Assembly (NCBI GenBank): GCA_037039925.1
Contig: JAXRKP010001361.1
Span: 30,001-94,000 of the forward strand
Length of the DNA stretch: 64,000 bases
Source of the DNA: Doris montereyensis
Taxonomy: Eukaryota > Mollusca > Gastropoda > Nudibranchia > Dorididae
Direction of reading: 5' to 3'
Below are positions 49,953 through 63,885 of this stretch, piece after piece. The notes beneath the pieces are model-generated. The model was not told the origin of the DNA. It ran no database searches and was given only the letters and a program-made list of their open reading frames with translations. How positions within the stretch are numbered: the stretch's first letter is position 1; every line of letters starts with the position of its first letter. Both the position numbers and the translations under genes were made by a program.

Positions 49953-50019
49953 TTTTAGTATATAATGGGACACTTTGTCAATTTTTTTGTTACTCCTTAC
50001 TCCACTGCAAAAATACCCT

Positions 50020-50062
50020 CCATTTCCAATCGAAAGTGGCGCTCGGTTCAAAACTTCCGGTA
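50020..50062 (-). promoter_or_regulatory. Possible SMC2 proximal promoter: ETS-type and CCAAT-type motifs
   Basis: About 100 nt upstream of the chosen SMC2 start codon the plus strand reads ACTTCCGG at 50053-50060. On the gene strand this is CCGGAAGT, the core recognised by ETS factors such as GABPA in housekeeping promoters. An inverted CCAAT (ATTGG on the gene strand) lies about 30 nt closer to the gene. No TATA box is evident. Short motifs like these occur by chance, so this is an inference only. Confidence 0.3.
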
Positions 50063-51420
50063 TTCTTGAAAAATATTTGAAGATATCGATTTTTAATAGT
50101 TTTCATATTCGATACCAATATTAAAACTTCGACGATACCATGCTCAAAAGATAATTTTTGAGCTCATTGCATGATTTTTGGGACTTCGTTGTTGGTCTTT
50201 TTATACATGAACATATATTTTTCGCTGCTTGATACGCTTCATTATTTTCAGTGAACATACTTTAGATAATGATAATACATGTTATTGTATGTTATGCTTT
50301 CATGTAAACAATCTAATATGTTATACATGTACCTTCAAGTTACATAGTTTCAAACTTAGTTTAGGGCCTGTTTTCGTATTAAACGTATGTTGTTTGTATT
50401 TCTTTTCCGAAAGTTTTTATATTATCATTCTTTTCACGATTTTGTTTTCCATTTGTGATTTTTTTTTGCTGTTGTTCCTATCATTTAGTTTTAACATAGG
50501 TTATGTCCAAACATCGTTTTGACCTTGATTTATTTCAAACAATCACACATGTTAATGTTTCTATTCCTATACAAATTCCTACAGGTATTCATTTCAAACG
50601 TTAAAACCATCTGCGGGATAGGTTAATATGCCCTTTGCAGAACAGAAGCAGAAACAGAACAGAATAGCTACTAACTGTTGATAGAACGAAATATGATTGG
50701 TCAAAGTTGATGCATGGCTTTGGATATTGTAACTTGTAAAAAACGAATAATGGGCCATTTTGTTTACCAGTCATATTCACAGCCCATCAAATCAAATCAA
50801 ATTCGGTGTAGCATTCTGTTTGAGTAATCAGAATTTTGATTTTTCTATCTGGATGCATTTTAAACAGACGTTGCCTTAGGGTCTTCTTCTTTTCCTTTAA
50901 CTTGATCATTCAACATGTGCTGTCGTTCACAACTCCTGATAAACTCTCTTTCAATAAATAAATTCCTGTACGTGTTTTCGCTTCGCTTTAATAATAAGGT
51001 ATGAAACCTCTGTTTGCATTCTCTGACCTTTTTACAGACATTTTTCGAGAGGTCCTTTTGCACTCCCCCCTTTGGTATTGAAATACTACTCCCTGGTTTA
51101 TCTAAGATGTCTCAATATTCTGATTTATGTGAGTTCACCGTATGATAAATTATGCTCTTCAACATTAGTGCTGTCAACATGTTTTGTATTATTATTGATA
51201 CAGAGCAATTAGCCTACACACCTTTTCGCTGAGGTCTTCGTATGTGCGCGTGTGTGTATGTGTGCGTGTATGTGTGTTTGTGTGTGTAACAGTTCTTCTT
51301 TGCCTGCTTCACAGTCCTCATAAATTTGAAGTTGGGTTTTAATTCGATTAAGATTTTCTGGATGTCATTTGCTATCGTTATTTTGGTTGATGTTGCTGCT
51401 TCTGATGTAGTTGGTACTGT
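50063..51420. other. Intergenic, no gene seen
   Basis: AT-rich sequence upstream of SMC2. A short GT-rich stretch occurs near 51245-51290. Nothing else is recognised. Confidence 0.4.
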
Positions 51421-51429
51421 TTTTGTTGT

Positions 51430-51565
51430 TGATGAGGAGGGAGGAGGAGGAGGAGGTGAAGATGATGACGATGGTGAAGATGATGACGGTGATGATAGTG
51501 ACGACGACGAAGTTGAATATAATGATGATGAAGAAGATTATGATGATAAACGGTGATGATGACGA
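51430..51565 (+). repeat. Degenerate GAT/GAG trinucleotide repeat
   Basis: GATGAT and GAGGAG repeats produce acidic low-complexity open frames that are not convincing genes. Confidence 0.8.
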
Positions 51566-52032
51566 CAGTGCTGAGGAACTTGGTAGTAATAGTAAGGTTA
51601 ATGTTGTCTTTTTACATGTGATATGTCTTATCAATAATTAAAGGGAAAAAATAATCAAATTTAAAGGAAGGACAACTGAAAAGGTCCAAACAAATTGCAG
51701 AAATAGAAAGGAAATCACCAAAATACATGTAGAACAAAATTCAAATATACGACAATAACATGTAAGCAACAGCAACAACAGTATCACAACTATTGCTATC
51801 ACCAATCCCAAAAATCACACGACAAAAAAAGAAACAGTCAGCACTCCATCTAAAAAGCCCAAAGAAGAATGTGGCGTTCAGTCATCAAAAACATCTTGCA
51901 AGATTACCTTTTGTTTTAGTATTTAGGCTGAATAAAATTCTGGGTCCTACAAATACCCACCAATCAGATTGTTGAGATGCAAGGTAACCTTGCAAGGCAT
52001 TTTGCTGAATGCTCTTTTAAATGTATGCATGT

Positions 52033-52242
52033 ACATGTATGTATGTATGTATGTATGTATGTATGTATGTATGTATGTATGTATGTATGTATGTATGTAT
52101 GTATGTATGTATATATGTATGCATGTATGTGTGTATCGTGTATGTATGTATGTATGTGTATCATGTACGTGTGTATGTATGTATGTACGTACGAAGGTAT
52201 GTATATATGTATATATGTATGTATGTATGTATGTATGTGGTC
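52033..52242 (+). repeat. (ATGT)n microsatellite
   Basis: Tetranucleotide repeat, perfect for the first roughly 75 bp and then interrupted. Confidence 0.95.
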
Positions 52243-52549
52243 TTAATGTTGCGCTGAAATCAAAATCGTCATGACTTTGAAGTGAGGGGAAATCGGAGAT
52301 AGGATATGTGCCACACCGATCTCGAATGGAGATTTATAAAGTTCCCTCCAATTCTGCAAGGTTAATTCCAATTAAATGGGAAAACGTGAAGACTGTGAAG
52401 CCATTGCGTTTGCAGCCTTATAAGTACATAATAATATACACATGTAGTAATTTATTCGTCTTGTCACTGAAAGGTATGTATTGTAGACCGACTGACGGCC
52501 TGCTTGCACTGGAAAAATCGATTGGACGATCGTCAACAGGAACGACAAC

Positions 52550-52716
52550 GAACGCAAAGTGTGTTCACACCAGAAAAAGTCGGTCGTTCGTGTTGAGCTT
52601 CAGAATCAACATGGATGCCGGGAGAAAAGTGTTGGTTTTCTTGCGACTAAAACGAAGAAAGCAGAACGCAAAAAGATAAAAAAAACAGCTGCTGCTGCTC
52701 ATATTCCTTCTCCTTC
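52550..52716 (+). mobile_element. Possible PIF/Harbinger-like 5' end
   Basis: AGTGTGTTCACACCAG followed about 40 nt later by a short frame MDAGRKVLVFLRLKRRKQN resembles the start of PIF/Harbinger elements, which often carry TGTTCACAC-type ends and a short basic N-terminus. It is cut off by the (CTT)n tract and has no visible right end. Confidence 0.25.
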
Positions 52717-53028
52717 TCCTCCTCCTCCTCCTCCTTCCTTCCTCCTCCTCCTCCTCCTCCTCCTCCTCTTTTTCTTCTTCTTCTTCTTCTTCTTCTTCTT
52801 CTTCTTCTTCTTCTTCTTCTTCTTCTTCTTCTTCTTCTTCTTCTTCTTCTTCTTCTTCTTCTTCTTCTTCTTCCTCCTCTCTCCTCCTCCCTCTTCTTCT
52901 TCTTCTTCTTCTTCTTCTTCTTCTTCTTCTTCTTCTTCTTCTTCTTCTTCTTCTTCTTCTTCTTCTTCTTCTTCTTCTTCTTCTTCTTCTTCTTCTTCTT
53001 CTTCTTCTTCTTCTTCTTCTTCTTCACA
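52717..53028 (+). repeat. (CTT)n/(CTC)n microsatellite
   Basis: About 310 bp of TTC repeat with CTC interruptions at 52873-52890. Open frames here are poly-F, poly-S, poly-K and poly-E artefacts. Confidence 0.95.
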
Positions 53029-53319
53029 ATAGGTAACTGTCAGCGGCAAGTGGGTAAGGTCAAAAGAGAGTTAAAATGTACTCCCTGTGCCTTTTTGTTT
53101 TCTAAAAAAAAGTAGTATGGTGTAAAGTGTCTGGGATTGGTCTAAGGGCATGAGTAAATCTACTTAAACTTACGTTCTAGAACTGTATGATTCCCACCTC
53201 CGTTATAGTTCAGATATCTTAAATAACTTACTTAGAGATCAGATAAATTACAGCGGGCATCACAGGAAACACCACCCCAAATAGCTAACGAGACAAACAA
53301 ACAGTTTGTTTGTTTCTTG

Positions 53320-53362
53320 AAAGTTACCCCGTCCACAATTGCGGTGATCTCAGGGATTAATA
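53320..53362 (+). repeat. R1 repeat fragment
   Basis: Only the 5' block remains: TACCCCGTCCACAATTGCGG then TGATCTCAGGGAT. Confidence 0.4.
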
Positions 53363-54374
53363 AAGAGGAAACAGTAATATGAAAGATAAGTGAAAGAAGG
53401 AAAGGAAAGAAGTAGAACCTACCAGCAGACCCACCACCCGCCCACCAAACAAACAGTAGAGGAACTGTAAGAATCTGATTGCCAGTATCTGTGCCAAACC
53501 TCCCCACTAATACCATCAACACCATTGTTATTAATTTATTATGTACCCCTACAAACATTTTTGGGGAAAAAAAAGAAAAGAAAATATATTTCTCCAAAGA
53601 TGATAAGGTTACTGATAGAAACATAAAATACAAATACAGGTCAAATGCAAATAGTAATAAAAAGTCGTGATATTTGCATTGTGCATAATGGTAAAAAATA
53701 CAAATCTTTATTTCTGCTTCAAACTTTTTACAAAACACACGTTGGCTTTACAACCTTACAACGTGGTTTCACTGTGTTAAATAAACACAAACAGCAGGCT
53801 ATTATTCAAAGGGCTGCCATAGCACACGCCACGCTTTATCTGTATGAATTATTCATACAAATCACTACTGTCTATGAATGCAATATATAATATCTATATA
53901 AACAGTCAGATCATCTAGGTAATCAAGGAGATTGCTCAGCACATAGTGTTGGTGTCAAAGGTATGTTTTGATTTCATTTGCTAGCGTCATGACCCCAATG
54001 GAAGACATAATCTAAGGCTATGTATGGGGTGTTGTAGGGGGATGAGGGGGGGGGGGGATCTTGTGTCACAATTGTAAGACGCGTTAGATGTTTTTCCCCA
54101 TTCCAATCTAGTGTAAGGTTCTGAAAATGAGACCGTCTATGTTGGATAATTTGATGTTGATTACGTTTTAAAATAATATTATCCAGTTTAGGCTAATGAA
54201 ATGGGATAAACATTTTTGATTGTTTGTACAATTTACAATAATACAGATTACATGTATTCAAATCCCAACTCATTTCTGTCAAAGGAATTATCCATCCCAA
54301 CAGTTTCCACATTTAGTATGGTACACAACGAGCTACATGTTTTTGCCTTTTCTTCCATTAATGTCATCTTGTAG

Positions 54375-54483
54375 GAGTCGAGATCCAGAACACGACGTAG
54401 AGGAGGACAGTTCCTTACATTTTCATGTATTTATAGACCAGACGGAGAAAGACGAAAGAATCCCTAGAGAGAGAGTTATTTAA
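54375..54483 (+). CDS. Possible terminal exon, unknown protein
   Basis: Follows TCATCTTGTAG. One frame reads SRDPEHDVEEDSSLHFHVFI then DQTEKDERIPRERVI and stops at 54481-54483. A second frame is also open (RTRRRGGQFLTFSCIYRPDG, stop at 54465-54467), which lowers confidence. A possible upstream mini-exon at 53919-53960 (VIKEIAQHIVLVSK, donor GTATGT) would join in the second frame. No homology recognised. Confidence 0.22.
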
Positions 54484-54594
54484 CTGACATTCACGACATC
54501 AGACAGAAAGGAATGAGGGTGGCAAATAGTGAGTGTCCTACCTCGGTCGACAAGATGGTGAGGAAAAATTACAGTCGGTGTGCATACACTAGTG

Positions 54595-54610
54595 TGTGTG
54601 TTTTTGTGTG

Positions 54611-54643
<33 letters not shown>
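54595..54643 (+). repeat. (GT)n microsatellite
   Basis: Interrupted GT repeat. Confidence 0.9.
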
Positions 54644-55204
54644 AAGGGAAAGGGGGGGTCCGGTCTATATATCCACCTTTGAATTTTAAATGAAATCAAT
54701 GGACTGGAAAAAAGTTAATCGATTTTGCAACCCATATTGCTTATTTATAAGAAAATCCTCCATCTCATCAAAACAATGCGTGTTGGGCTATTGTAATTTG
54801 ATTTTTCGTTTTTATAGATGCTATTCTTTTTAAAGATATAATTCTTTTTTGTTCTTGAGAGTGTGGAAATCGATTTTAAAATTGTTATGGCATAGAAACA
54901 AGACCCGGACTAGATTTCTTTTTGCATTAATGTTATTAATCTTCTAAACAACTTCATTGACTCTTTTAAAACAATTTAAATTGAAAGGTTAAAAACGTTT
55001 TCAAACGAGTTATTCATGTCAATTAAGGAAGAAAAACAATCGACCGACAAAAACCAAAATCAAATGTAAAGCTGAAAATTGGAAAAGCGACGTTCGCATC
55101 AGCAGCAATGACAACATTAACAGCAACAACTACGACTAGAAGTAAATAAGAATTTACATTGTCTTTGAAGTAATATTTCAGTTGAGTCGTCATCAATAAA
55201 TTGA

Positions 55205-56150
<946 letters not shown>

Positions 56151-56364
56151 TCCAGCGTTGCATTTGTTCCTTGAACCTTGTTGACATTCTTTTCTTTCCA
56201 TTAAATAATCCATCAGCACAATTATTTCAAATAATCCATCGGCATATTATCCCGTAATGTAATGAACGCTCTCAGCGGCAGTCAGACCACTACAAGACAA
56301 AATCCATGACTGGAATACAAATTTAAAAAAACATGGAAAGATTTTCATTGAAGAGATACACATA

Positions 56365-56460
56365 GGTTTCATGCAGATCACCAATATGATGTGCACGTTA
56401 AATATCCCTTGACTGTTTACAGGACTGTCTGAGCAAAATTAAAAAATCTTGTAGATGTGG
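56365..56460 (-). repeat. R1 repeat fragment
   Basis: A degraded minus-strand copy with TGTAAACAGTCAAGGGATAT and TTAACGTGCACATC visible. Confidence 0.45.
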
Positions 56461-56825
56461 TAAAGATAATATAAAAATGCAGAAAGAAATACGCATGCAT
56501 GTACTAAATGGATTTAATCAAACATAACCTCTTCTGCATTTTGAATTGACATTTTCAAACGGTAATTTGTGTAGTGCATGCGTACCTATTCATAGGAGAT
56601 ATATTCACCCTCATGATATTTTCTTTGTCCTCATAGGAATCACAAGATTAAGTTTAAATAATCCTCTATGCATTTGATAATGCTCATTCACGTTCATCAT
56701 TATGTGTTTGTATATTTTAAATGTTAGGAGCAGCGTATTTTCTTATAAGTTATGTTCATGCTTGAGATTGGATTTCGAATTTCAATTCAAAATCGATTTG
56801 GAACAGGGAAGAAAGAAGCTATGAG

Positions 56826-57475
<650 letters not shown>

Positions 57476-58558
57476 TGGTAGGTCAGAAATACCGGTACAC
57501 GCACTATGAACATAATATTACATAATATGTATTATGTGCTTAACTCTCTTAAACGACGTAAATCAAGGAAAATAAGGGATGTGAACAAAATCTCCTATAA
57601 ATCTAGTCAGATCTTGCGTCTTGATGTGTGAGACAGACTTCGCGCTCAGAATCCTTAAGTCACGGAAAGTATTGACTGCGATGCAATATCGTTACTTCGA
57701 TACACGCACACAGAATGTCTTGCCTCTTAATCAAACACTCTGTTTGCTGGATTTTCAACGTCCTGTTTTTGCCATGATCAATAGTCATACATATCCAATA
57801 ATAAATTGTAATGGGGTACAAAAAAAGGATAAAATACATATTGTACAGTACTGTTTCAGACCGAACCCCGTGAAGACAAAGCCATCACTTGGAATTTGTA
57901 TAGTCGAGAAAGTCGAGGTGGGCTTGACAAAGCACATTCTTGGGGAAATATTTACAACAAAACCATCAGTGACAATGTTGACAAATTTATTTCAGCTGTA
58001 GATCTATTTCAATTCAAAGCGTAAAATCTGTATGCACTGCAGTACACAACAAATGTACCGCGTTTTTTTTCTCCAAAAGTTAGTTTCTCCAGTTCGAACA
58101 AAACTGTCTGTACATCATTGCATGGCACAACACCACGCCAATGACACAGATGATTGAAATCTGAAATCTCATTTGGACCAATCTCACAACAGGATGCATA
58201 TAAGTAACAGTTAATAAATCAAACGAACTTAATTGTAAGTGATGTTTGATTGGGAATGACGAATCCAGTAACAGGTTAGGTACAAAACGCCCTCCGATAT
58301 CTCTCGTAATTATTATTCTTTCCCGATAACCGTAATTTCTTTATTATGCCAACCTATGTTTATTTGCTTCTGATATTCAAATGGGTTAAACCATGAAAGT
58401 TACGTGCTCATTAGTCAACCAGGCGAGCAAGAAACACAACACCAAAAATCTCCTTTGTACCCCGCAACCTACTACAAGACCAGCTAACCAGAGCCAGAAA
58501 AAGCTAAAACAATCAAACATCACTAATTACAAGTAAGTTGGTTTGATTTAGTAATTAT
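57476..58558. other. Reference copy of a local duplication
   Basis: Shares ordered blocks with 60180-60660 (CGTCCTGTTTTTGCCATGAT, ACAAAACTGTCTGTACAT, AGATGATTGAAATCTG). The plus-strand open frame 57621-58001 shows no recognisable domain. Confidence 0.5.
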
Positions 58559-58654
58559 TCACTTGTTCTGAGCGTGTCCGAGCAAGTCATCTTGGGCTCC
58601 CCCGTCCCCAGTGACAATATATAGGTAGTCTATCTTGTCGTCTCCAAAGAACAT
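58559..58654 (-). CDS. Probable terminal exon of an unrecognised gene
   Basis: Acceptor CACTGTCAG precedes 58654. The frame reads 31 residues, MFFGDDKIDYLYIVTGDGGA then QDDLLGHAQNK, and stops at TGA 58559-58561. A damaged copy of the same segment, with a TAG after two codons, lies at about 60550-60610, so the pair shows one intact and one broken version. The family is not recognised. The exon is tentatively assigned to the same minus-strand gene as the 62.9-63.0 kb exon. Confidence 0.4.
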   Translation of the reverse strand: MFFGDDKIDYLYIVTGDGGAQDDLLGHAQNK

Positions 58655-59039
58655 CTGACAGTGAAAGAAGAAAAAAGGTTATGAAACAATATTATAATGA
58701 AAGAGTAAACCCTTGAAAGCAAACTTAGAGTTAAAGTTTTCATATTTAAACTAAACAACATTTGTTACTTTCATAAAAGCTCTTGAGCAAACAAGGTGGA
58801 TATATAAACTTACAATGACATTCAAGTTATCGAAAATACCACGAGTTGAAGATTTTAGTATGACGTTAAAAACTTTGCAAATGAAGATAGTCCATGTCGA
58901 TCCATTCCATACTCCAAAGCCCTCCATTGTTGTAAATTTGGGTAATAATCTCTTGTATCATAGTTCTTTCTTTCCTTTGATTTTCTTTTCTTTTCATTTC
59001 ATGATACGACTGTCATTTACACAACAATGTTATTAATCA

Positions 59040-59665
<626 letters not shown>

Positions 59666-60042
59666 ATAAGGGTTATGTGTTGAGTAAATTGTTTAAGACC
59701 TCCTCTGATTTTGAGAGAACACACATAGAAATCCATAAGCATATATTTCATCCGCTGCGTTGGAGAGAGAGGGATTATCTTCTGGGACTCGATATGAGAG
59801 AGAGAGAGAGACAGAGAAATGAATTTCTGTGGTGAGAGAACCAAGAGAAAAGAGAGAGGTAGGGAGAGAGAGAGAGTAGTATCAAATAAACAAATAAAAC
59901 AAAAAACATCAGAGATGAGAGAGAGAGCTAAATCAAGAGACAAAACTTTATCCTCATCACAAACTTAAACATCATCATCAACAACAATAAAAACATCACA
60001 ACAACAACAACAGCAAGAGCAACAATAAGAGAGAGAGCATAC

Positions 60043-60194
60043 CAATTACAAAATGACCCTTTGAGAGATAGGCTACTGTGAGAAAGATTTGAGAGAGTAG
60101 TCAATCGTCTTGAAAGCTCGTGGGGGTCTGTCATCAACTGTTCTAAAGTATCCATTGGAATCCGCATTCTTATAGAGATATTCGTGAAAGCAAA
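60043..60194 (-). CDS. Possible exon of the unrecognised minus-strand gene
   Basis: Acceptor CTTTTCAG precedes 60194, and a plausible donor TG|GTATGC follows 60043 (an alternative donor GTCATT follows 60058). The open frame reads FAFTNISIRMRIPMDTLEQL and then MTDPHELSRRLTTLSNLSH, which looks like real protein. The surrounding DNA is degraded and sprinkled with GAGAGA, so this may be a decayed copy. Its join to the terminal exon at 58559-58654 does not work in phase as printed. Confidence 0.3.
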
Positions 60195-60850
60195 CTGAAA
60201 AGAAGGGACTAGTCTTGCCTCACAGAAAACTCCGAAACGTCCTGTTTTTGCCATGATCAAGTAATTACAAAAAAAAGGCCTAGCCAGAAACCCCGTGAAC
60301 AAAAATACTTGGAATTGTATAGTAGTGACAAAAATAAATAAACAAGTTGGTAAGTGAGTAAAATCTGTAATTTCGCCTTTAGGACAAAACTGTCTGTACA
60401 TGGCACTAAACCCAGATGATTGAAATCTGATTTGTCTCCACAACAATAGTAACACACTTAATTTACAAATTGTTTCATAGCACATCTGACCTTATTATGT
60501 ATGTATTTCTTCCTATAAAGTTAAGCTCAATAATATATCAACGGTGCGGATGGGTGTTCCGACTGTCCCCAGTGACAATATAAGGTAGCCGTCGTCTAGA
60601 ACATCTGACAGTGAAAGAAGGAATTGAAACAATATTATAATGGACTTTAGAAACAAAAAGTGTTATAGTTATCACATTATATCATTATGTTTATGATTCT
60701 GATACATCCTATTGATTGTATGAGTGTAAATAAATAAGTAAGTGAACGGTTACAGTATTTGAGATTTGAGGTTATAAAATCAACGGTGCGTACCTGTATA
60801 TGTAGTTATTAAAAATTCTGGACTTTAGAAAACAGTGTTAAAACATTATA
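60180..60850. repeat. Shortened, degraded duplicate of 57.7-58.7 kb
   Basis: Contains the same blocks in the same order as 57.7-58.7 kb but with many short deletions, including a broken copy of the 58559-58654 exon. A second internal partial repeat pairs 60540-60660 with 60780-60850 (ATCAACGGTGCG, TGGACTTTAGAAA). Confidence 0.65.
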
Positions 60851-61659
60851 GCAAACAAAAAATCAACAACAACCCCCCCAAAAACAATAGCAAACAAAAA
60901 ATCAACAACACACACACAAAAAGAAAAACAAAAGCAAACGATAGCAACCAAACAGACAACTCACCACTTACTTATTAAAAGCCAGAGTTTACCCAACCAG
61001 TTTACAAGATTAAAAAAACCCAACTTATTACACCTAGCAGTGAAAAGAAATGACATTGAATAATATTAAATCCCATAGGAACAAAGACAGAGACCAATAC
61101 AAGGAATGGACAGAAAAAAAAAACGTGGCCGCCATGGAGGATCGAATCGGAAAAAAATGTTTGTCTTTACACCTAGATCTAGTAGACGTCATGATGTCGG
61201 AGGAGATTATTTTTAAGAATGCACAAACCCTAAACGACCCCAAGAACAAAAAACAACACAAACGGCTCGGATAGTTCCTCAATAGATGGTCACCTGTCTT
61301 CACTTTTTCGATATCTTTAGTTTCTTGGTTTCAAATTAAATCAAATTTAAATTTTAGGTTTAGGTTGTTAATAATATTATAATTTTCCAGTGCACATGCT
61401 CAATTTAGTAACTGTCATTGCCATGTCCTTTAATATTGAAGAAATGTTATTCAATTTAAATCGAACAGCAATCTCTAAATTGAAAAAAGCTTCGTCTTCG
61501 TTACATGTTTTCAACGAATGATTACATATTGCATATTTTCATTTTCGTTTATTATTCGAGACACTCCAATGTTATAAATACAAAATGAGGAGTCCCACTA
61601 AACGATGTCAGGACATCGATTTTAGCAAGAGTCTATTACGATAAGGTCTTTGATTTGCT

Positions 61660-61995
61660 TTGATTTCAATTAATTTGATTTGATTTTACACACATCCACA
61701 GCTAATGTGTATGATTTAATATTAATTTGTCTGTACTGCGCCTGTAAACAGCCAGGGAATCTTTAGCGTGCACAGAGTGTTGTGATCTATACAAGAGACT
61801 CCTTTTTGTCGTACGTCTCCAATGGAACTAGGTGTTGATCCATCGACCTGGATCAGGGAATGGAAGGGGGGGGTGGGCTACTAAAATTTAAAAAATCGAG
61901 ATAAATGTTCAGCCTGTCGAGCACGAACCCAAGACCTTTCGGTTCAGGAGCCAACACCAGGCCTCTGGACCACCGAATCTCCGGCACGACGACAA
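61660..61995 (+). repeat. Interspersed repeat family R1
   Basis: Follows copy 1 at 680-1095 block for block: CCTGTAAACAGCCAGGGAAT, CTTTAGCGTGCACAGAGTGT, ACCCAAGACCTTTCGGTTC and CCTCTGGACCACCGAATC. Preceded by GATTTGATTT as in the 63.3 kb copy. Confidence 0.7.
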
Positions 61996-62484
61996 TGAAG
62001 CCTGTAAGTAAATACAATGTTCCGTGGCATGGCAAAGGGATCAATCGTTCACCGTCTCTTTGTCCTGTAATCCACACATTACCCCAAGTGACCCTAGTCA
62101 GAGCACTTGTCAATGATTGATTGTCTCTTGGCATTACCATGGAAACAAGGACCGGAATCTATATTTCATACGTCACTCAACAGTCTTTCTTATTATGCGT
62201 TTTTTCTTTCTTTCTTCTTATTTTTCACATGACCTTTCACCGAAGCAGATATAAAAGTGTTGAAACAAAATTTCAGTTTTAAACACGAGGTTACGGAATA
62301 GTAATAGCTAGCACAAGAACAAGAACAAGAAAAATATCATCAACAGAATAACATAAACAAAGAATCAAACAAACATAAAACCTGAACAGCCAATACATTA
62401 AAAAACAAAACAAAATGGTTCTAATTTTCAAATATTTTCGGTTAAGCACCAAATTCCATGACCAAAATCTTAATCCCACAACGA

Positions 62485-62590
62485 CCGACCGGCTTTTCTT
62501 CTCATTTTCATCCGTCGGAAGTGGTGGTTTCAAGGTTAAGCTAGGTTCTGAATTGCTATGAGAGCCATTGAAAGTGTCGAGGAGTAATAC
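62485..62590 (-). CDS. Possible next exon of the unrecognised minus-strand gene
   Basis: Acceptor CATTGCAG precedes 62590. Strict continuation from the upstream exon (phase 0) gives 17 residues starting YYSSTLSMAL and a TAA. The +2 frame is longer and looks more protein-like (DTFNGSHSNSEPSLTLKPPL, then PTDENEKKSRSVVVG), and would need one more base at the exon junction. Given the indels inferred elsewhere in the window, either reading is possible. The 3' boundary is not determined. Confidence 0.3.
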
Positions 62591-62728
62591 TGCAATGGGC
62601 AGAAAGTTCATCAAGAAAAAGCCATTTTATAACAAAGCAATTAAACAAGAAAGATACAGCAAATACGATCAAACCTCTAGCACACAAACACACGAATATA
62701 CAAACAGTCGTACATAATAAAATCATAA

Positions 62729-62878
<150 letters not shown>

Positions 62879-62897
62879 CTTTCTGTAGACTACTTAC

Positions 62898-63024
62898 CGG
62901 ACCACCGTTCCCTCGTATGAAAGGCTGGTACACTCGCAATAAAAATCTCTCTGAAGTCTCTTCTATCTTGTCTCCATCAGCAGTGAACTCACTGACGTAT
63001 GTGAATTCTCTTCCGTTTTCTTGC
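62898..63024 (-). CDS. Internal exon of an unrecognised gene
   Basis: A 127-nt segment with donor CCG|GTAAGT and acceptor AAAG|G. Its polypyrimidine tract is poor. After one base completing a split codon it reads 42 residues including GREFTYVSEFTADGDKIEET and FLLRVYQPFIRGNGGP, with no stop and ordinary coding composition. I do not recognise the family. The gene probably extends to the right of the window. The donor, open frame and residue mix are what support it. Confidence 0.5.
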
Positions 63025-63284
63025 CTTTAGGTGACATACGAACATAACATTGATATTAATCTCGATGTAACAACTTGAAAACAATGAATTGACTTTACTT
63101 TTGCCTTAAGATTACAATATCAATGTTTGATGTTATTATTTTATTTATTTTCTTGACAAAAATAACTTTAAAGTGTTTGAATTATTGAGTGTCTGTGACT
63201 CTACTTTGATAAAACGTAACGTGAAATTCCTGTCTTGGTAAGAACTGCTCCATTTCGTACTGTCACTCAATTAAGACCCGAATG

Positions 63285-63590
63285 ATTTGATTTAATTCGA
63301 TTTGATTTTACCCACGTCAACAGCTAAGGTGATCTCGGGTGTTTGGTGCGGTGTTTTTAAATTTTGCCCAGACTGCCCGGTAAAGAGCCAAGCCATTTTT
63401 AACGTACTTATAGTGTTGTGATCTGCGCATGGGACTTCTTTTATCGTCCGGCTTCGATAAGACTAAATGTTCGTCCACCTACCTGGACCAAGGGGGTGGG
63501 TTTTACTCGAGAAAGCAGGCTAAAAACCCATGACGTTTTCGTTGACATGCCGACACCTTGCCTCTGGACCAACGACTCCACGACCTGAGT
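63285..63590 (+). repeat. Interspersed repeat family R1, left arm of an inverted pair
   Basis: Starts GATTTGATTTTACCCACG, followed by CAGCTAAGGTGATCTCGGG, TTTAACGTACTTATAGTGTT and GCCGACACCTTGCCTCTGGA. It abuts a second R1 copy in reverse orientation. Confidence 0.75.
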
Positions 63591-63885
63591 CGGAGCCTCT
63601 CGACTCAAGGTCGTGGGGTCAAGCCCCGCCAACGGCTGAAGTATTTTCTCGAGTTATTCCGAGTAAAATCTACCGACCCCCATGGCAGATGGATCGACAC
63701 ATGGTCCCATCAGAGACGGACGATAAAAAAGGAGGTCCCGTATGCAGATCGCAACACTCCGTGCACGTTAAAGATCGCTTGACTCTTTTACTATACAGGA
63801 CAGTATAATAAAAAAATCTTACCACAAACCCCGAGACCACCTTAGTGGTGGATATGGGCAAAATCAAATCCAATCCAATCAAATC
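63591..63885 (-). repeat. Interspersed repeat family R1, right arm of an inverted pair
   Basis: The minus strand reads GATTTGATTGGATTGGATTT, ACTAAGGTGGTCTCGGGG, CGATCTTTAACGTGCACGGA and GGGACCTCCTTTTTTATCG, the same order as R1 copies on the other strand. Confidence 0.75.

Noticed and set aside
52559..53049. Poly-F, poly-S, poly-K and poly-E open frames
   Set aside because: Pure (CTT)n and (GAA)n read in several frames.
61034..61303. Open frames on both strands, with GCCGCCATGG resembling a strong start context at about 61130
   Set aside because: Short, no recognisable domain, and no supporting splice sites seen. Kept as unannotated.
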